The notes: generated by a model from the letters alone, not told the origin. Positions 1 through 11,772 are shown, numbered from the stretch's first letter. The stretch is 64,000 bases of DNA from Wurfbainia villosa (GCA_025175895.1 CM045990.1:42094658-42158657); one strand, 5' to 3'. Made by a program: numbers and translations.

Positions 1-926
1 GCGCGGAGGGGAAATGGAAAACGGGATCGATGAGACGATGACGATCGCTCGATGTGCCTTTTAAATGCCCTTCCATTGATCTAACCCAGCTCAACCCAAA
101 CCTAATCCGATTGGGTTCAAATTTAAGCCCATTTCAACAGCCCATTCATTACCCATTTCAAATTTAATTTCGGCCCACCACCATTATAGCCCATTTCCAA
201 ATTCAATTTCCCACTATTTAAGCCTAATTAATCTCCTAATTAATCCTAATTAATTAACGAGTTAATTAATTTTTTTTTTTTCGTACTCGACATGTATCCA
301 TCACCGATCGATGCCTCCAGCGATCGCCACCGGCTATGAGTGGTTCTATGCCCGCTGATCGCTTTCATCGCTGATCGCCACCTTTGGTAGTCGATTGATG
401 ATCCGCAATGATCCGGGCTAAAACCCATCAATCGAACACCAGTCGAACCCCATTCGACTCAGAGCAGTCGACTGGTATTTCATGGCAGTTGATTGATGTC
501 GGGAAATCTCATCCGACACTTAGCCATTCGGCCAAGTTCACCTAATGAGCTACTTACATTTCACTCATTCTCTCATCTCACTCAAAGTCCCTCTCCGAAG
601 CTCTCTTCGTTCGCGGCCACGTCCCTCGGCAGCATCAAGCACACAACTCTGCAATGCTCCTTTGCGTCTCTTGCCTTCGAAGTCTACTTCCTTGGCTTCG
701 CTTCAAGTCATCTTGTCTGGCGGTCCCTCAACAGCATCAAGTGCACGACTCTGCAATGCTCCTTCTCCGACTCAAGCACAAGGTTGTGAGTGATGAACCC
801 GCCAAAGCTTCATGTGCGAATTACTATGTCCTGTAAGATTCCAACGCACATATCAAATCCAATCATCCTAACTTAAACCCTTTGCCACACACATCAAAAC
901 CATATCAAGGGTTGATTGCACTAACA
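1..926 (-). mobile_element. LTR fragment (LTR-0), minus orientation, inserted in SIR-1
   Basis: No gene is seen here. The stretch ends with CTAACA at 921-926, the complement of a TGTTAG LTR start, directly against the SIR-1 integrase reading frame, so it reads as the outer edge of a minus-strand LTR whose other end lies left of the window. Positions 500-790 resemble blocks in the GAG-3 and GAG-5 LTRs (about 32620-32930 and 57370-57600), including the phrase GGCCAAGT(C/T)CACCT. It carries GTCGAC palindromes at 455-500 and GATCG-rich sequence at 300-430. Short open frames at 493-836 are by-products of this repeat. Which element it belongs to is unknown. Confidence 0.6.
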
Positions 927-1884
927 ACAAGAAGCCGCTAGGATCATGTTAAACGAATACAACCTACCCAATAGGTTTTTGGCAGAAGCCGTTAGTACGG
1001 CTTGTTATGTTCAAAATAGAATTCTTGTGGTAAAAAGGCACCTTAAGACCTCATACGAAATCTACCATGACAAAGTACCTAACATTAAATACTTTAGGGT
1101 ATTTGGGTGTAAGGTACATATCATAAACACTAAGGACTACCTAGGAAAGTTCACCTCCAAAACCTCTACCGAAATCTTCTTAGGATAGTAGAGCCTATAG
1201 GGTATATAACAATGACACCCTTAAAATTGAGGAAACCATTAATGTAGTATTCGATGAAGGACATGAACCTACAAAATACGTAGTAAAGCCAACTAGCGAA
1301 CCGATTCATACAAGACTCGACTCTGACCTTGAACATGAGTCTAGTATCAATCTTAATCCAAGCCAGTCTAGGATTCAATCGAGTCATCCTATCGACCAAG
1401 TGATAGGTGACCCTAACCCAAGTCATTCTAGGACTCAATCAAATCATCCTATTGATCAAGTGATAGGTGATCCTAGCCTAGGGGTTCAAACTAGATCATC
1501 ATATAGAAATCTTAGTCAAATCTCCTTGATTTCGAAAATTGAACCCAAAACTATTGAACAAGCTCTTCTTGATCCCGATTGGTTCATTACAATGCAAGAA
1601 GAGCTAGCTCAATTTACTAGGAACGAAGTTTGGGAATTAGTAACACCACCTCAAGACAAATCAATTATTGAAACAAGGTGGGTTTTCCGAAACAAACTTG
1701 ATGACAAAGGTGAGGTAGTTAGAAACAAAGCAAGATTGGTTGTGAAAGGGTTTAGTCAAGTGGAGGGGTTAGATTACAATGAAACCTATGCCCCCGTAGC
1801 TAGATTAGAATCCATCCAAATGTTGTTAGCATACACAACACATCGAGGATTTAAATTATTTCAAATGGATGTCAAGTAGGCGTT
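927..1884 (+). pseudogene. SIR-1 pol, part 1: end of integrase to start of reverse transcriptase
   Basis: Translation from 927 matches the SIR-2 polyprotein starting at the stretch QEAARIM just after the third catalytic residue of integrase, and goes on through the integrase tail (FGCKV, 1090-1104). Near 1187 the frame shifts by one base. The linker then contains a 60-bp tandem duplication (1368-1427 and 1428-1487, about 20 residues each). The RT N-terminal part follows with RWVFRNKLD, KARLV and YAPVARLES. At 1877-1879 a TAG replaces the serine codon found at the equivalent place in SIR-2 (DVKSAF). The frame is cut at 1884 by GYP-1 in the middle of the next phenylalanine codon. Confidence 0.85.
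1880..1884 (+). repeat. Target-site duplication, left copy, of GYP-1
   Basis: GCGTT before the 5' LTR corresponds to ATGTT at 8462-8466 after the 3' LTR, three of five bases still matching. Removing GYP-1 with one copy restores the reading frame of SIR-1 across the A-F-L residues of reverse transcriptase, which supports the boundary despite the two differences. Confidence 0.6.
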
Positions 1885-3242
1885 TGATGTGAACGAAACA
1901 TATAAGGTTTTAGGAGTAGTTTTCGCTCACATCTCAGTACATTTTATGTTAGTTTCATTCATATGTTACTCTGTTTTGTACGCATTTCCTATTTTCTGAT
2001 TTGGAGGTCTGATCTTTGTAGTTTTGTGTGCAGGTTATCATTTCGGGTGAAAAAGGTGCACTTTCAGAGCAAAAGAAGGACATTTTATAGCTAGATGCAG
2101 AGTGGGACACGACCAGGGCATGTGGCTACACACGGTCGTGTCCAATGGGCGAGATCAGCCATCTTAGGGTCGCACACGGCCTGGCCATGTGGCGGCCCGC
2201 CAGATTTACGTGACTAGGGCTTTTTTTTTGGATTTTGCAGCGATCCGAGGTGATGTCTATATAAGGATGGCTCCGCCCAAACCCTAAGGAGGAGGCACAA
2301 CGGCTAGGACGGCACACCGAAGCCCTAAAAATCTTCGGGGACTCACAATGGGGAGGAGGAATGCCGCTGGAGGTCCACGCCTTGCACTTCAACACCGGAG
2401 AGAAGACCACGAAAGCATTGTAATCCCTTGTTCCTACGTTTTAATTCTAATGTATTCAAACATGTACATGATTTTGATTTCTCCTTCATATACATGGAGT
2501 AGTTCTTTCGATTCTAGGATTAGGGAGTAGCTTGTGTGCACATTACAATTTTGGTTCATGTTAAATTCTGCCTTTGAGTTTAATTTGGTAATTGGTAGTT
2601 GTTTTTACTTTATCTATGCGTGTTTGGTTTTCTACCTGCTGTGCTTAGGCGATACGAGGGGTGACAGCCCTCGTATCTAAGATTTATGGGATTTTATATA
2701 AGGAACCTAGGGGTAAACCTGATCTCCTGTAATCGTGGATAGAAGGATGTGATGGAACTGGACATGGTTCATCTTAGGGATTGATTCGGCATCCTCGTAC
2801 CGTCTATCCCGTCCTTCCTTCTAGGCGAAGATAGCTCCCAGTAGATGTGGTGGCTCTTTGGGAGAGTGTATGATGTCCCTTCCACCAAACCATAGCTAAA
2901 CGTCTAGACAACGCCAATTGATAGCATTGTTTTGTGACACACAAGCGAAACCAAAGTCCTAGAATCACTTTTGAAGACCTTGGCACGCTCCCTTCCTCCT
3001 TTGTGTGACACCGTATAGAGTATAGTCCACCGACAGCCCTCACAAGTCAAAACCTCTTAGAGTTTACCTCCGAACAATTTAAACCACTGAACATACCGAT
3101 ATTCGAATCCCATTCCCTGTGGGATCGATAATCTTTTATTACTTGACGACATTTGTGCACTTGCGGGCGTTGAGCGCGAGCGCGCGCTTCGAATCCTCGA
3201 CGACCTCCGTCGTGAGATTTGAGGTCGCGATCGCGTGCATCA
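1885..3242 (+). repeat. GYP-1 5' LTR
   Basis: The 1358-bp repeat starts TGATGTGAAC and ends GTGCATCA. It pairs with 7090-8461. It contains a TATA box at 2258-2265 and, at 2100-2200, a cluster of sequences related to CACACGGCCGTGT. Open frames inside it (for example 2348-2530) differ between the two LTRs and are not genes. Confidence 0.85.
2258..2265 (+). promoter_or_regulatory. TATA box in GYP-1 5' LTR
   Basis: TATATAAG follows GATGTC. The same box is kept in the 3' LTR at 7479-7486, so transcription probably starts shortly downstream and the U3/R border lies near 2290. Confidence 0.55.
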
Positions 3243-3248
3243 AGTTTT

Positions 3249-3266
3249 TGGCGTCGTTGCCGGGGA
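3249..3266 (+). promoter_or_regulatory. GYP-1 primer-binding site, tRNA-Asp type
   Basis: TGGCGTCGTTGCCGGGGA starts six bases after the 5' LTR. It matches the complement of the plant tRNA-Asp 3' end (TGGCGCCGTTGCCGGGGA) at 17 of 18 bases. This primer is typical of Athila/Tat gypsy elements. Confidence 0.8.
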
Positions 3267-3621
3267 CTGATCGATTCAATATCAAATTGAACAGTGGAGA
3301 ATTAAATCGGACTTAGGATTAGATTTATTTACTTTATTTATTTTTCTTTATTTATTTTGCCTTATTTACTTTAGTTCTAAACTTTCCATAATTAGATTTA
3401 GTTTTTAATTTTATTCTAGCAGTAGTTGTTTTTATTTTCTTTTTGCATCTTAGATTTTATTGGCTAGATTGTTTTATTTTTTGCTTTTAGAATTAGTTAG
3501 CACTCCTAATTTTTGTGGCTTGGTTTGTCGTATGCTTAGACGCTTAGGATCGGAAGGCCTAATTTCGATCAACTTAGAAATCGAGCGAACCTTTCATCGC
3601 CGGAGAGCAGAGCAATGAAGG

Positions 3622-5493
3622 ATGGAGGATCAAGCCTCATCCGAAGTGAACATAGGAAGCCAACCTCTATGGGACTACGCAGCTCCTAGTGCTAGAGGAT
3701 TTAGGCTGAGTATAGCTGGACCATCTATTTCGACAAATAACTTTGAGATGAAACCGACACTTATACATATTGTCTAGCAGAGTTAATTCAGGGGAGCTAC
3801 GACTGAAGACCCGAACCGGCACCTTGAGACATTTTTAGAAATCTGCTCGACAATGAAAATGAACGGAGTCCCTATTGACGCGATCTGCCTGAGCCTATTC
3901 CCGTTCTCACTGCGGGATAAGGCTAAGGCATGGCTTCACTCCTTACCTGCGGGGAGCATCACTACATGGGAGCAATGTGAGCAGCAGTTTCTGAACAAAT
4001 ACTTTCCACCAAGCAAGACTGCTCACATGTGCCATCTTATCACAAGCTTCTGCCAGAATGAGGGGGAGTCCTTATTCGAAGCTTGGGATCGCTACAAGGG
4101 GCTACTCTACCAATGCCCCCACCACGGACTGGAGAGGTGGTTGGTGATCCACATCTTCTACAATGGGATCGCGTACGCCATGAAGATGTCCCTGGATTCT
4201 GCTGTAGAAGGAGCACTGATGAACAAGACCATAGAGGAGGCAAAGGAGCTGATAGAAGAGGTGGCCCAGAACCACCATCAATGGGCTTTCGAACGTGGTC
4301 AACCTACGCCTGCAGCAGGATGATACACTGTCAACTCCATGGACCATCTGGCAACAAGGATGGATGCACTCAGCAGACGGTTCGAATCGTTGAATCCTTC
4401 ATCTACATGCGCAGCCATTGACTTTGGAGAGAGAGCAACAGCGTATTGAGAGGACCACTATGGAGGGAAGGGAACCTCAGAGGAGCAGATTGAGAACTGT
4501 GACGTGGTTGGGGACTAAGACGAAAGGCCCAACAACTCATACTCCAACACCTACAATCCCGGATGGAGGAATCACCCGAATTTCTCTTATAAGAATAACT
4601 CAGGAAACTCACAACCATCAGGGGGGTATGGGCAGCAGCAGGGAAATGGGCAGTGACCACAAAAGTCTAGACTGGAATTGATGATGGAGGACTTCATTGC
4701 TATCCAAACTAAGGCCAATGAGGAATTTCGTCACCAACTTCAGAAGTCTGAAGAATCACTCAGAGACTTGAAGGCCACCGTTGACGGCCTTGCGAGTCAC
4801 ACCAAGATGTTGGAGACACAAGTGGCCCAGATAGCCCAAACCATGTTGCAACCTGTGAAGAGCTCTCTGGTGAGTCAAGCTAAAGAGGAAGGAGTGGGGC
4901 AGAGTAGCAAATTCACCAAGGGGTGTGCAACCATGATTACTACCCTATCTGACCAAGCTGAAATTGTAGAGAAGATTCCACTACAGCTTGAGGACTTCGG
5001 TGAGTTTGTTATCCCCTGCTCAATTTATGGGGAGAGCCTTGATGAAGCTTTATGTGACTTGGGGTCATCAGTCAATGTGATGGCCTACGCATACTATCTA
5101 AAGATGGGACTGAGCGGGCTCCAACCAGCGAATCTTGGTATTCGTATGGGGGATGATTCAGTCAAGGAGCCCGTTGGCATGCTACCACACGTACCTATGG
5201 TGATTGAGGATTTCGTGATACCCATGGACTTCATCATACTGGACACAGGACCCAATCCCCAGAATCTCATCATTCTAGGAAGACCTTTTCTGGCAACTGC
5301 AGGGGCGTGCATAGACATGAAGGCACACCAGATCTCCCTGGAGGTAGATGGGGAGATCATCCTCTTCAGCCTTTCGGAGCACATAGGCCCCTACCTCGAC
5401 AGCTTCACGTTTAGAAGAATGAAGCCGAAATCGCCAAATGAAGCTTCCGAGATGGATGAATGGAGGTTCATTGAACCTCCAGAGCCGAGTTGA
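3622..5493 (+). pseudogene. GYP-1 gag-protease frame with nonsense codons
   Basis: One reading frame from ATG 3622 to TGA 5491-5493 (624 codons) encodes a gypsy Gag followed by a retropepsin. The Gag capsid-like part (about residues 70-230; KAKAWLHSLP, then a W-E-Q-x-x-x-x-F-L pattern) resembles the retrotransposon gag domain. A linker with YNPGWRNHPNFS is typical of Athila/Tat Gag. The protease-like part (about residues 440-580) has DLGSSVNVM in place of the usual DLGASVN, and ILGRPFL as the C-terminal flap signature. Stops lie in frame at about 3770, 3780, 4321, 4447, 4516 and 4654; I see no frameshift. Coiled-coil-like sequence lies between Gag and protease. No zinc knuckle is seen. Confidence 0.8.
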
Positions 5494-5536
5494 TAGTGGA
5501 GTACAGTTGAGCTAAACGACCTTAAATAAAGCGCTT

Positions 5537-5554
5537 CTTGGGAGGCAACCCAAG
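5537..5554 (+). repeat. Stem-loop just after the GYP-1 gag-pro stop
   Basis: CTTGGG (5537-5542), six-base loop AGGCAA, CCCAAG (5549-5554) forms a perfect 6-bp stem about 44 bases after the stop. From general knowledge, a GGGAGGCAACCC motif recurs in Athila/Tat elements, but its role is not known to me. Confidence 0.6.
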
Positions 5555-7077
5555 TTTAGTTTTAGATTTCCCTTTGATTGTATTACATGCATTCATTTAA
5601 TTTTAGTTTTTATTTCCATCTCATTTAGAGTTAGGACTAGAAAAGAACTTTGCTAGGCAAAAATAAAATCCATATTAACCTACACGGCGAAATGTATGAG
5701 AAAATTTGAACCCTAATGCATAACGGGGAGAGAAATGGGGACACACGGCATGGTCGTGTGTTTTCCCACGGCCGTGCCCGACTAACCCGAGGCGCACATG
5801 GCCTGGCCGTATGTTTTCACACGGCCATGTCGCGCGAGGTTAAAAGGGGTGAGCCATGTGTTTTCACCCCATTTGCACCGTGTGCTTCGAATGCTCTTGC
5901 CCTAGCCATGTGGTTTGATCTTCCCATCTAGAAGCACTTTTAACCTCAAAGGAAGCTAAAAGAAGTAAGGATGAGGAGCACCAAGCAACTGCTGCATCCA
6001 CCAGCTCCCAGATCGACCACATGCACATATGGCATCAGCGGCTCAGCAATAGGTTCTCCCAGGATCTAGAGATGCCGAGTCTCCCAGACTTTCCACCTCG
6101 TCCACCATACTAGAGGTATATTTTCATTTAAGTCTGGGGGGGGAGGACCCCAAAGTTTATTTTGTTTTGTTTCCTAGCAGTAGTTTCTTTTCTAGTATTT
6201 TCATTCATTTATTCATGCATGGGTTGTTGAATTTCTTTCAGTACTTAGTTTTTGTCTGTAAAGCTGCCTCAGTAGTATTTATAAAAAAGTTGCTTACATG
6301 AGTTGTTCCCATAGGTAGCTTAACTTCATTTATCTCGTGGTTTTTTATTCTATTCGCTTTAATGAATGTTCTAGACTTACACTAGTTAGCTTTATTTCTT
6401 TACACTTACACATGTCAAACATTATGAAAGGGATAATCTAGTACATACCTAGTTATGATTCATCTCAGTAGTCTAGTACTTTGGAATCCATAGGTGACTC
6501 TAGGTTTAGCATTTTAGTTACTGGAGATGCTTGGATTGTGTAAGCCCATTTAGAAAAATCAAAATCCCAGTGAGAAGAAAGAAAAAAAAAAGAGAGAAAG
6601 AGAAAAGATGAAAAAGAAAACAAGAAAAAGAAAAAAAAAGAGGAGAGGAGAGAGAGATAGAAGATTATGAGGGATAAAAAAATAGTTATCGTGGGTGGAA
6701 ATGGCTAGGTGCCCCTTTGAGATCGAGTTAGGTTATTGAGGAAACACCTACCAATTTCTCTCAATACCGAGCACGCCTTTGAGACTTTATGCTAGATCTA
6801 GGGAACGACCCTCGCTTTGGGCAGGTAAGTGCCTAAGAGCCGGAAACCTTAGGAAAGCTATGAGGTGATGACTTAACTCACCATGGAATGGACATCCCCT
6901 AAGAATGATTTTCTTAGCACAAGCACGAGGAGCTAACTTAGTGAATTTCTAGAACATATTTATTCTGCTTTGATTGTAAATACCACTTGATAAATTTAGT
7001 TGACATGCTAAGTATGGAACAATATCTTTTTAAATTTCATGGTACTGAGGTTTTCTTGAGGACAAGCAAAGATTTAA
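5555..7077 (+). other. GYP-1 non-coding region in place of pol
   Basis: No credible coding sequence is seen. At 5740-5890 there is a cluster of imperfect CACGGCCGTG-like palindromes separated by TGTTTTC, resembling those in the LTRs. A purine-only tract rich in GAAAAAG lies at about 6560-6660. The end of the region (about 7050-7089) has the wording TTGAGGACAAGCAAAG before the polypurine tract, as in other Tat/Athila elements. Confidence 0.7.
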
Positions 7078-7089
7078 GTATGGGGGAAG
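7078..7089 (+). promoter_or_regulatory. GYP-1 polypurine tract
   Basis: GTATGGGGGAAG directly abuts the TGATGTG start of the 3' LTR, the expected site for plus-strand priming. Confidence 0.75.
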
Positions 7090-8461
7090 TGATGTGAGCG
7101 AAACATATAGGATTTTAGGAGTAGTTTTTGCTCACATCTCAGTGCATTTTATGTTAGTTTCATGCATATGTTACTCTATTTTGTACGCATTTTCTATTTT
7201 CTGGTTCAGAGGTCTGCTCTTTGTACTTTTGTGTGAAGGTTAGCATTTCGGGTGAAAAAGACACACTTTCAGAGCAAAAGAAGGACATTTTGCAGCTAGA
7301 CACAGAGTGGGACATGGCCAAGGTGTGTGGCTACACACAGCCGTGTCCAATGGGCGATATCAACCATCTTAGGGCCACACACGGCTTGGCCATGTGGAAA
7401 CACACAACCGTGTGGTAGCCCGCTAGATTTGCACGACTAGGGCTTTTTTCGGATTTTGCAGCGGTCTGAGGTGATGTCTATATAAGTATGGCTCCGCCAA
7501 AACCCTAGGGAGGAGGCATGACAGCTAGGACGGTACACCGAAGCCCTAAAAAGCTTGGGACTCGCAACGGGGAGGAGGAACGCCGCCGAAGGTCTATGCC
7601 TTGCACTTCAATGCCGGAGAGAAGACTACGAAAGCATTGTAATCCCTTGTTCCTACATTTTAATTCTGATGTATTCGAACATGTACATGCTTTGTGATTT
7701 CTCCTTCATATACATGGAGTAGTTCTTTTGATTCTAGGATTAGGGAGTAGATTGTGTGTACATTACAATGTTGGTTCATGTTAAATTCTGCCTTTGAGTT
7801 TAATTTGGTAATTGGTAGTTGTTTTTACTTTATCTATGCATGTTTGGTTTTCTACCTGTTGTGCTTAGGCTATACGAGGGGTGACAACCCTCGTATCTAA
7901 TATTTAGGGTATTTTATACAAGGAACCTAGGGGTAAACCTGATCTCATGTAACTGTGGATAGAAGGATGCGATGGAACTGGACACGGTTCATCGTAGGGA
8001 TTGATTCGGCATCCTCGTACCGTCTATCCCATCCTTCCTTCTAGGTAGAGATAGCTCCCGATAGATGCAGTGGCTCTTTGGGAGAGTGTATGATGTCCCT
8101 TCTACAAAACCATAGCTAAACGTCTAGACAACGCCAATTGACAGCATTGTTTTGTGACACACAAGCGAAACCGAAGTCCTAGAATCACTTTTGATGACCT
8201 CGACACGCTCCCTTCCTCCTGCGTGTGACACCATATAGAGTATAGTCCACCGATAGCCCTCACAAGTCAAAACCTCTTAGAGTTTACCTCTGAATAATTT
8301 AAACCATTGAACGTACCGATATTTGAATCCATTCTCTGTGGGATCGATAATCTTTTATTACTTGACGACATCCGTGCACTTGCTGGCGTTGAGCACGAGC
8401 ACGCGCTTCGAGTCCTTGACGGCCTCCGTTGTGAGATTTGAGGTCGCGATCGCATGCATCA
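7090..8461 (+). repeat. GYP-1 3' LTR
   Basis: This 1372-bp partner of 1885-3242 starts TGATGTGAGC and ends GCATGCATCA. The TATA box is at 7479-7486 and CACACGGC-type palindromes lie at 7330-7420. Substitutions and small indels separate it from the 5' LTR along its whole length. Confidence 0.85.
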
Positions 8462-9649
8462 ATGTTCTTAAATGGACTAATTAAGGAAGAAGTATATGTT
8501 AACCAACCCCCCAGATTCGAAAGTCTAGATAAACCCGACCATGTTCTTAAACTAAAGAAAGCTCTTAATGGACTCAAACAAGCTCTTCGAGCTTGGTACG
8601 ATAGGCTTTCAATTTATCTTAAGTCAAAAGGGTTTAACCAAGGCCTAGTCGATCCGACTCATTTTGTAAAAACCGTAGGTAAGGAAATCTTTATAGCTCA
8701 AATCTACGTAGACGATATCATTTTCGGAACAACCAATTCGATCCTACTAAACGAGTTCATTTCACTTATGGAAAGTGAATTCAAAATTAATTTAGTAGGT
8801 GAATTGAGTTTCTTTCTAGGACTACAAATTAAACAAACTAAGGATGGAATATATTTACATCAATAAACATATACTAGGTAATTAATTAAACGTTTTGGAA
8901 TGCAAGAAGCTAAAACCATCAATACACCCATGGCAACTAATGTCAATATTGGAGAAGATGTAGACAGAAAGCCTATTGACCCAAAATACTATAGGAGCGT
9001 CATAGGGAGTCTCCTTTACTTAACTGCGAGTCGACCCGACATACTATTCGCAGTAAGTATGTGCACAAGGTTCCAAACTTGTGCCAAGGAATCTCACCCA
9101 ACTTTAGTTAAGCATATCCTTAGGTATCTAAAAGGCACGTTAAGCGTAGGTACTTGGTACCCTAGATCTACCGAGTTCGAACTAATCGGCTACTCCGACT
9201 TGGACTATGCCGGTAGTAAACTCGATAGGAAAAGCACAAGTGGTTGTTGTCAACTTCTCGGCTCGATTCTTGTGAGTTGGTGAAGTAGGAAGCAACATTG
9301 TGTTTCCTTATCTACCACTGAAGCCGAATACGTCGCGATGGGTGAGTGTGTGGCTCAGCTTCTTTGGATGAAGCACACTCTCCAAGACCTTAACTTAAAA
9401 TTTAACAATATTAAAACTCACATTGATAACATTAGCTCAATCAACTTAACCAAAAATCCCATATGTCACTCTAGGACCAAACATATAGAAGTTAAACACC
9501 ACTTCATTTGAGAACATGTAGCTAACGGAACCATTCAACTCGAATATGTGGAATCCAAGTTTAACCTAGCCGATCTTTTTACCAAGCCGCTACCCGAAGC
9601 CGAATTTAGTCTACTTAGACGAAAATTGGGCATGTGTGTAATAGAGTAG
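8462..9649 (+). pseudogene. SIR-1 pol, part 2: reverse transcriptase and RNase H
   Basis: The frame resumes at 8467 exactly where part 1 stopped (8462-8466 is the duplicated target). It runs through FLNG, the polymerase motif YVDDIIFG at about 8705-8730, the connection domain and RNase H (STTEAEYVAM near 9310, then SRTKHIEVKHHF). It ends at TAG 9647-9649 after a C-terminus like that of SIR-2. In-frame stops occur at 8864-8866, about 8880, 9281-9283 and about 9509. At least two look like C-to-T changes. No frameshift is needed over this part. It is a dead copy of a Sirevirus-type pol. Confidence 0.85.
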
Positions 9650-10675
9650 GACTTAGATTTTTCTTATTATATTATATACTCTATTATTTACTTTTCATGT
9701 TAATTGAACTAGCTTAGGGTTTACCCTAGATATCATGCACCTATAGATTTAAGGAGCCAATACATCTCACAACACATAGGACAAATGTGTTTGTGTACTT
9801 AGCCACATAGATGGGCATGAGATGTTAGGACCTTTCTCCTGGTTCCAGATGTAGATTCAGTGCATTGACATGAACCACGGAGTATAATTACATAAATTAA
9901 CCAACTCCAACATGGACTTGTTGATCTTTCATATCAATCGAGTCAAATAAGAGTTGAACATTCAAATAGATGAGATTATGTTCAAATTACTATTTTCAAA
10001 ATTTATTTGGAACATGCTTGGACTTACAACTTATTTTTTAAACTATGTTTTTCAACACCCCCACTCTATTCGATTTATGGCAAAAGGGGGAGAAAAGGGA
10101 AAAGTTAAGGGATCAATTTTTTTAAAATTTTTTTTGATAACTTAACTTAATACATATTATGTCTCTTTTAATGGCCCGAGTTAAGTAAACACTTAACTTA
10201 ATACATATTTCTATTTTAATGGCCCGAGTTAAGTAAATACTTACTTAACTTAGTTCTTAAACTTAACATTTATGGTTAAATTTTCTTAATTGAAAAAGGG
10301 AAGAAAAGGCCAAAGTTAAGAGATCAAAAGTTAACTTTTGATCACGTAACTTAAACTTCATATATAGTATTTATTTGACCTATGTTAAGTAATTTTGATT
10401 ACTTAATCTTTTTAGCTAAGTAATCTTTTTAGCTAAGTAATCTTTTTAGTAGACATTAAGGGGGAGGGTTAAAGTTTTTTAAAGTACTCACCCTCGGTCA
10501 AGGGGGAGGATTCCTCAAGGATGAGTAATTAAAAAAAGGTTTTTCATACTCCTACTTAACTTGCTAATCTAAGTATACTCATTCCTTTATATGTTTTATG
10601 CCAGTCATTCATTTAATGCACTTCAATTATTTTCTAACTTTGTGTTGGTTTGCCATAGATCAAAATATGAGAGAT
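9650..10675 (+). other. SIR-1 3' non-coding region with repeats and PPT-like motifs
   Basis: This lies between the pol stop and the 3' LTR and has no gene. AAAGGGGGAG-type purine tracts occur at about 10083, 10458 and 10500; several such tracts before the LTR are a known Sirevirus trait. A roughly 50-bp sequence ending GGCCCGAGTTAAGTAAA is tandemly duplicated at about 10140-10240. The 17-mer TAATCTTTTTAGCTAAG is repeated at 10404-10420 and 10421-10437 and partly at 10438-10449. Confidence 0.65.
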
Positions 10676-11772
10676 TGTTGGTGCAGTAGGCACATGAATC
10701 AAACCTGAATTTTGATTATAGCAAATACACAAAGTTAAGTTCATTTTGTTATCTCACGAGATGAGTCAAGTATGCAGAAATGTTAAGCTAAGCAGAAGGT
10801 CAGCGACACCCGGAGGGAACCGTGATGGTCGGGCGACACCGGGAGGACTTCGGAGGGAGTCGAAGAAATCAGGTGTAGACCGAAAGCAAAGCTTCAAAGG
10901 TAAAGGTTGAGGTAAGCTCGTGGTGTGAGTGAACTTCGTTCGGTTACGTATTGCTATATTATTCTCTGATATTACTGGATCTCGAAGTGGACTTGTCTGG
11001 ATCGATCTCAGGCCGGATTTTCTGTGCCATCAAGTTCACTTATATTAACTACATTTTCAAGCTAACTCTTCGTTGAAGTTGGAAAGCCTGCCATCAATCG
11101 ACTGAGGGCTTGCATCAGTCGACTGATTCATCTAGTAGTCGATTGGTAAGGATAGCAGTGGACTGTTGGTCAAGGATCAGCCTCGAGGAGAGTCAAAGCT
11201 TATCTCCATTTCTTAAGGGCTAGGAGGCTTACTCTCATTGGTTGAAGATCTAAACGTCTAGGATTTCCAAGGCTATAAAAGTAGGGGTTCTCCACCCCAT
11301 TTCCATCATCAATAGCTCTCCAAAAATCCTCTGCAACGTCTCGACTCTCCGACAACTTTACGACGGTGAAGCTCTACTACTCCGATGATCAAGCTTAAGT
11401 TTCATTCTTTTTCTCGTCGGTATAAGTTTTATTCAAGTCTTATATTGTACTTATTTCATTTTCTCGGAGCTTTATATCGTAATAAGGAGAGGGGGAGTGT
11501 CCCTCTACCTTAATATTTTGAGCTTTTTGTATTCCGTTGTCTCCTACCTCCAACGAGGAGGAGATTGTTTTAGTGTATTGCCCTTCTTACGTGGTCTCGG
11601 ACCATTAGGTCGTTGGACTAGCAGGCGAAGGCTATGAACCAAGTAAAAACAAACCTTGTCTTTTATATTTCTGCTGCGTTCTCACTCTTTTAATTGTTTC
11701 ATATCGAAATAATGAATGAAATTTATTTTTCTCTATTCACCCCCCTCTCTAGCGACGCGTCTCGATCCAACA
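10676..11772 (+). repeat. SIR-1 3' LTR (LTR family A)
   Basis: The 1097-bp LTR starts TGTTGGTGCAGTAGGCAC and ends GATCCAACA, with matching terminal inverted repeats TGTTGG/CCAACA. It carries a TATAAAAG box at 11274-11281, a CAGTCGACTG-type cluster at 11090-11160 and the LTR-end motif TATTCACCCCCCTCTCTAG near 11735. The same family occurs as solo LTRs at 19011-20076 and 47711-48790. The flank from 11773 is GAG-1 LTR sequence. Confidence 0.85.
11274..11281 (+). promoter_or_regulatory. TATA box in family A LTR
   Basis: TATAAAAG is found here. The two solo copies keep it at 48328-48335 (plus) and 19482-19489 (minus), so this is the probable core promoter of the family. Confidence 0.6.

Larger units (their letters stand above)
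1885..8461 (+). mobile_element. GYP-1: Ty3/gypsy Athila/Tat-type element with gag and protease only
   Basis: This is a complete element of 6577 bp. It has two LTRs of about 1.36 kb starting TGATGTG and ending GCATCA, a tRNA-Asp primer site, one gag-protease frame, about 1.5 kb of non-coding sequence and a polypurine tract. No reverse transcriptase, RNase H or integrase is visible in any frame between 5494 and 7077. It is therefore a non-autonomous derivative that needed enzymes from a related Athila/Tat element. It lies inside SIR-1 pol. Scattered differences between its two LTRs suggest an old insertion. Confidence 0.85.
927..11772 (+). mobile_element. SIR-1: Sirevirus-like Ty1/copia remnant, 3' half
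   Basis: This is the right half of a plus-strand copia retrotransposon: integrase C-terminal region, reverse transcriptase, RNase H, a 1-kb 3' non-coding region and one LTR (10676-11772). Its gag and 5' LTR are missing because LTR-0 is inserted at 926/927; they may lie further left. GYP-1 is nested at 1885-8461. The domain order IN-RT-RH, the wording of the RT and RNase H and several GGGGGAG polypurine stretches fit the Sirevirus lineage. The element lies in the left LTR of GAG-1, which resumes at 11773. Several nonsense codons make it inactive. Confidence 0.8.

Noticed and set aside
493..836. Overlapping open frames in 1-926
   Set aside because: They lie in LTR sequence that recurs at 32620-32934 and 57370-57600 with different frames; no recognisable domain.
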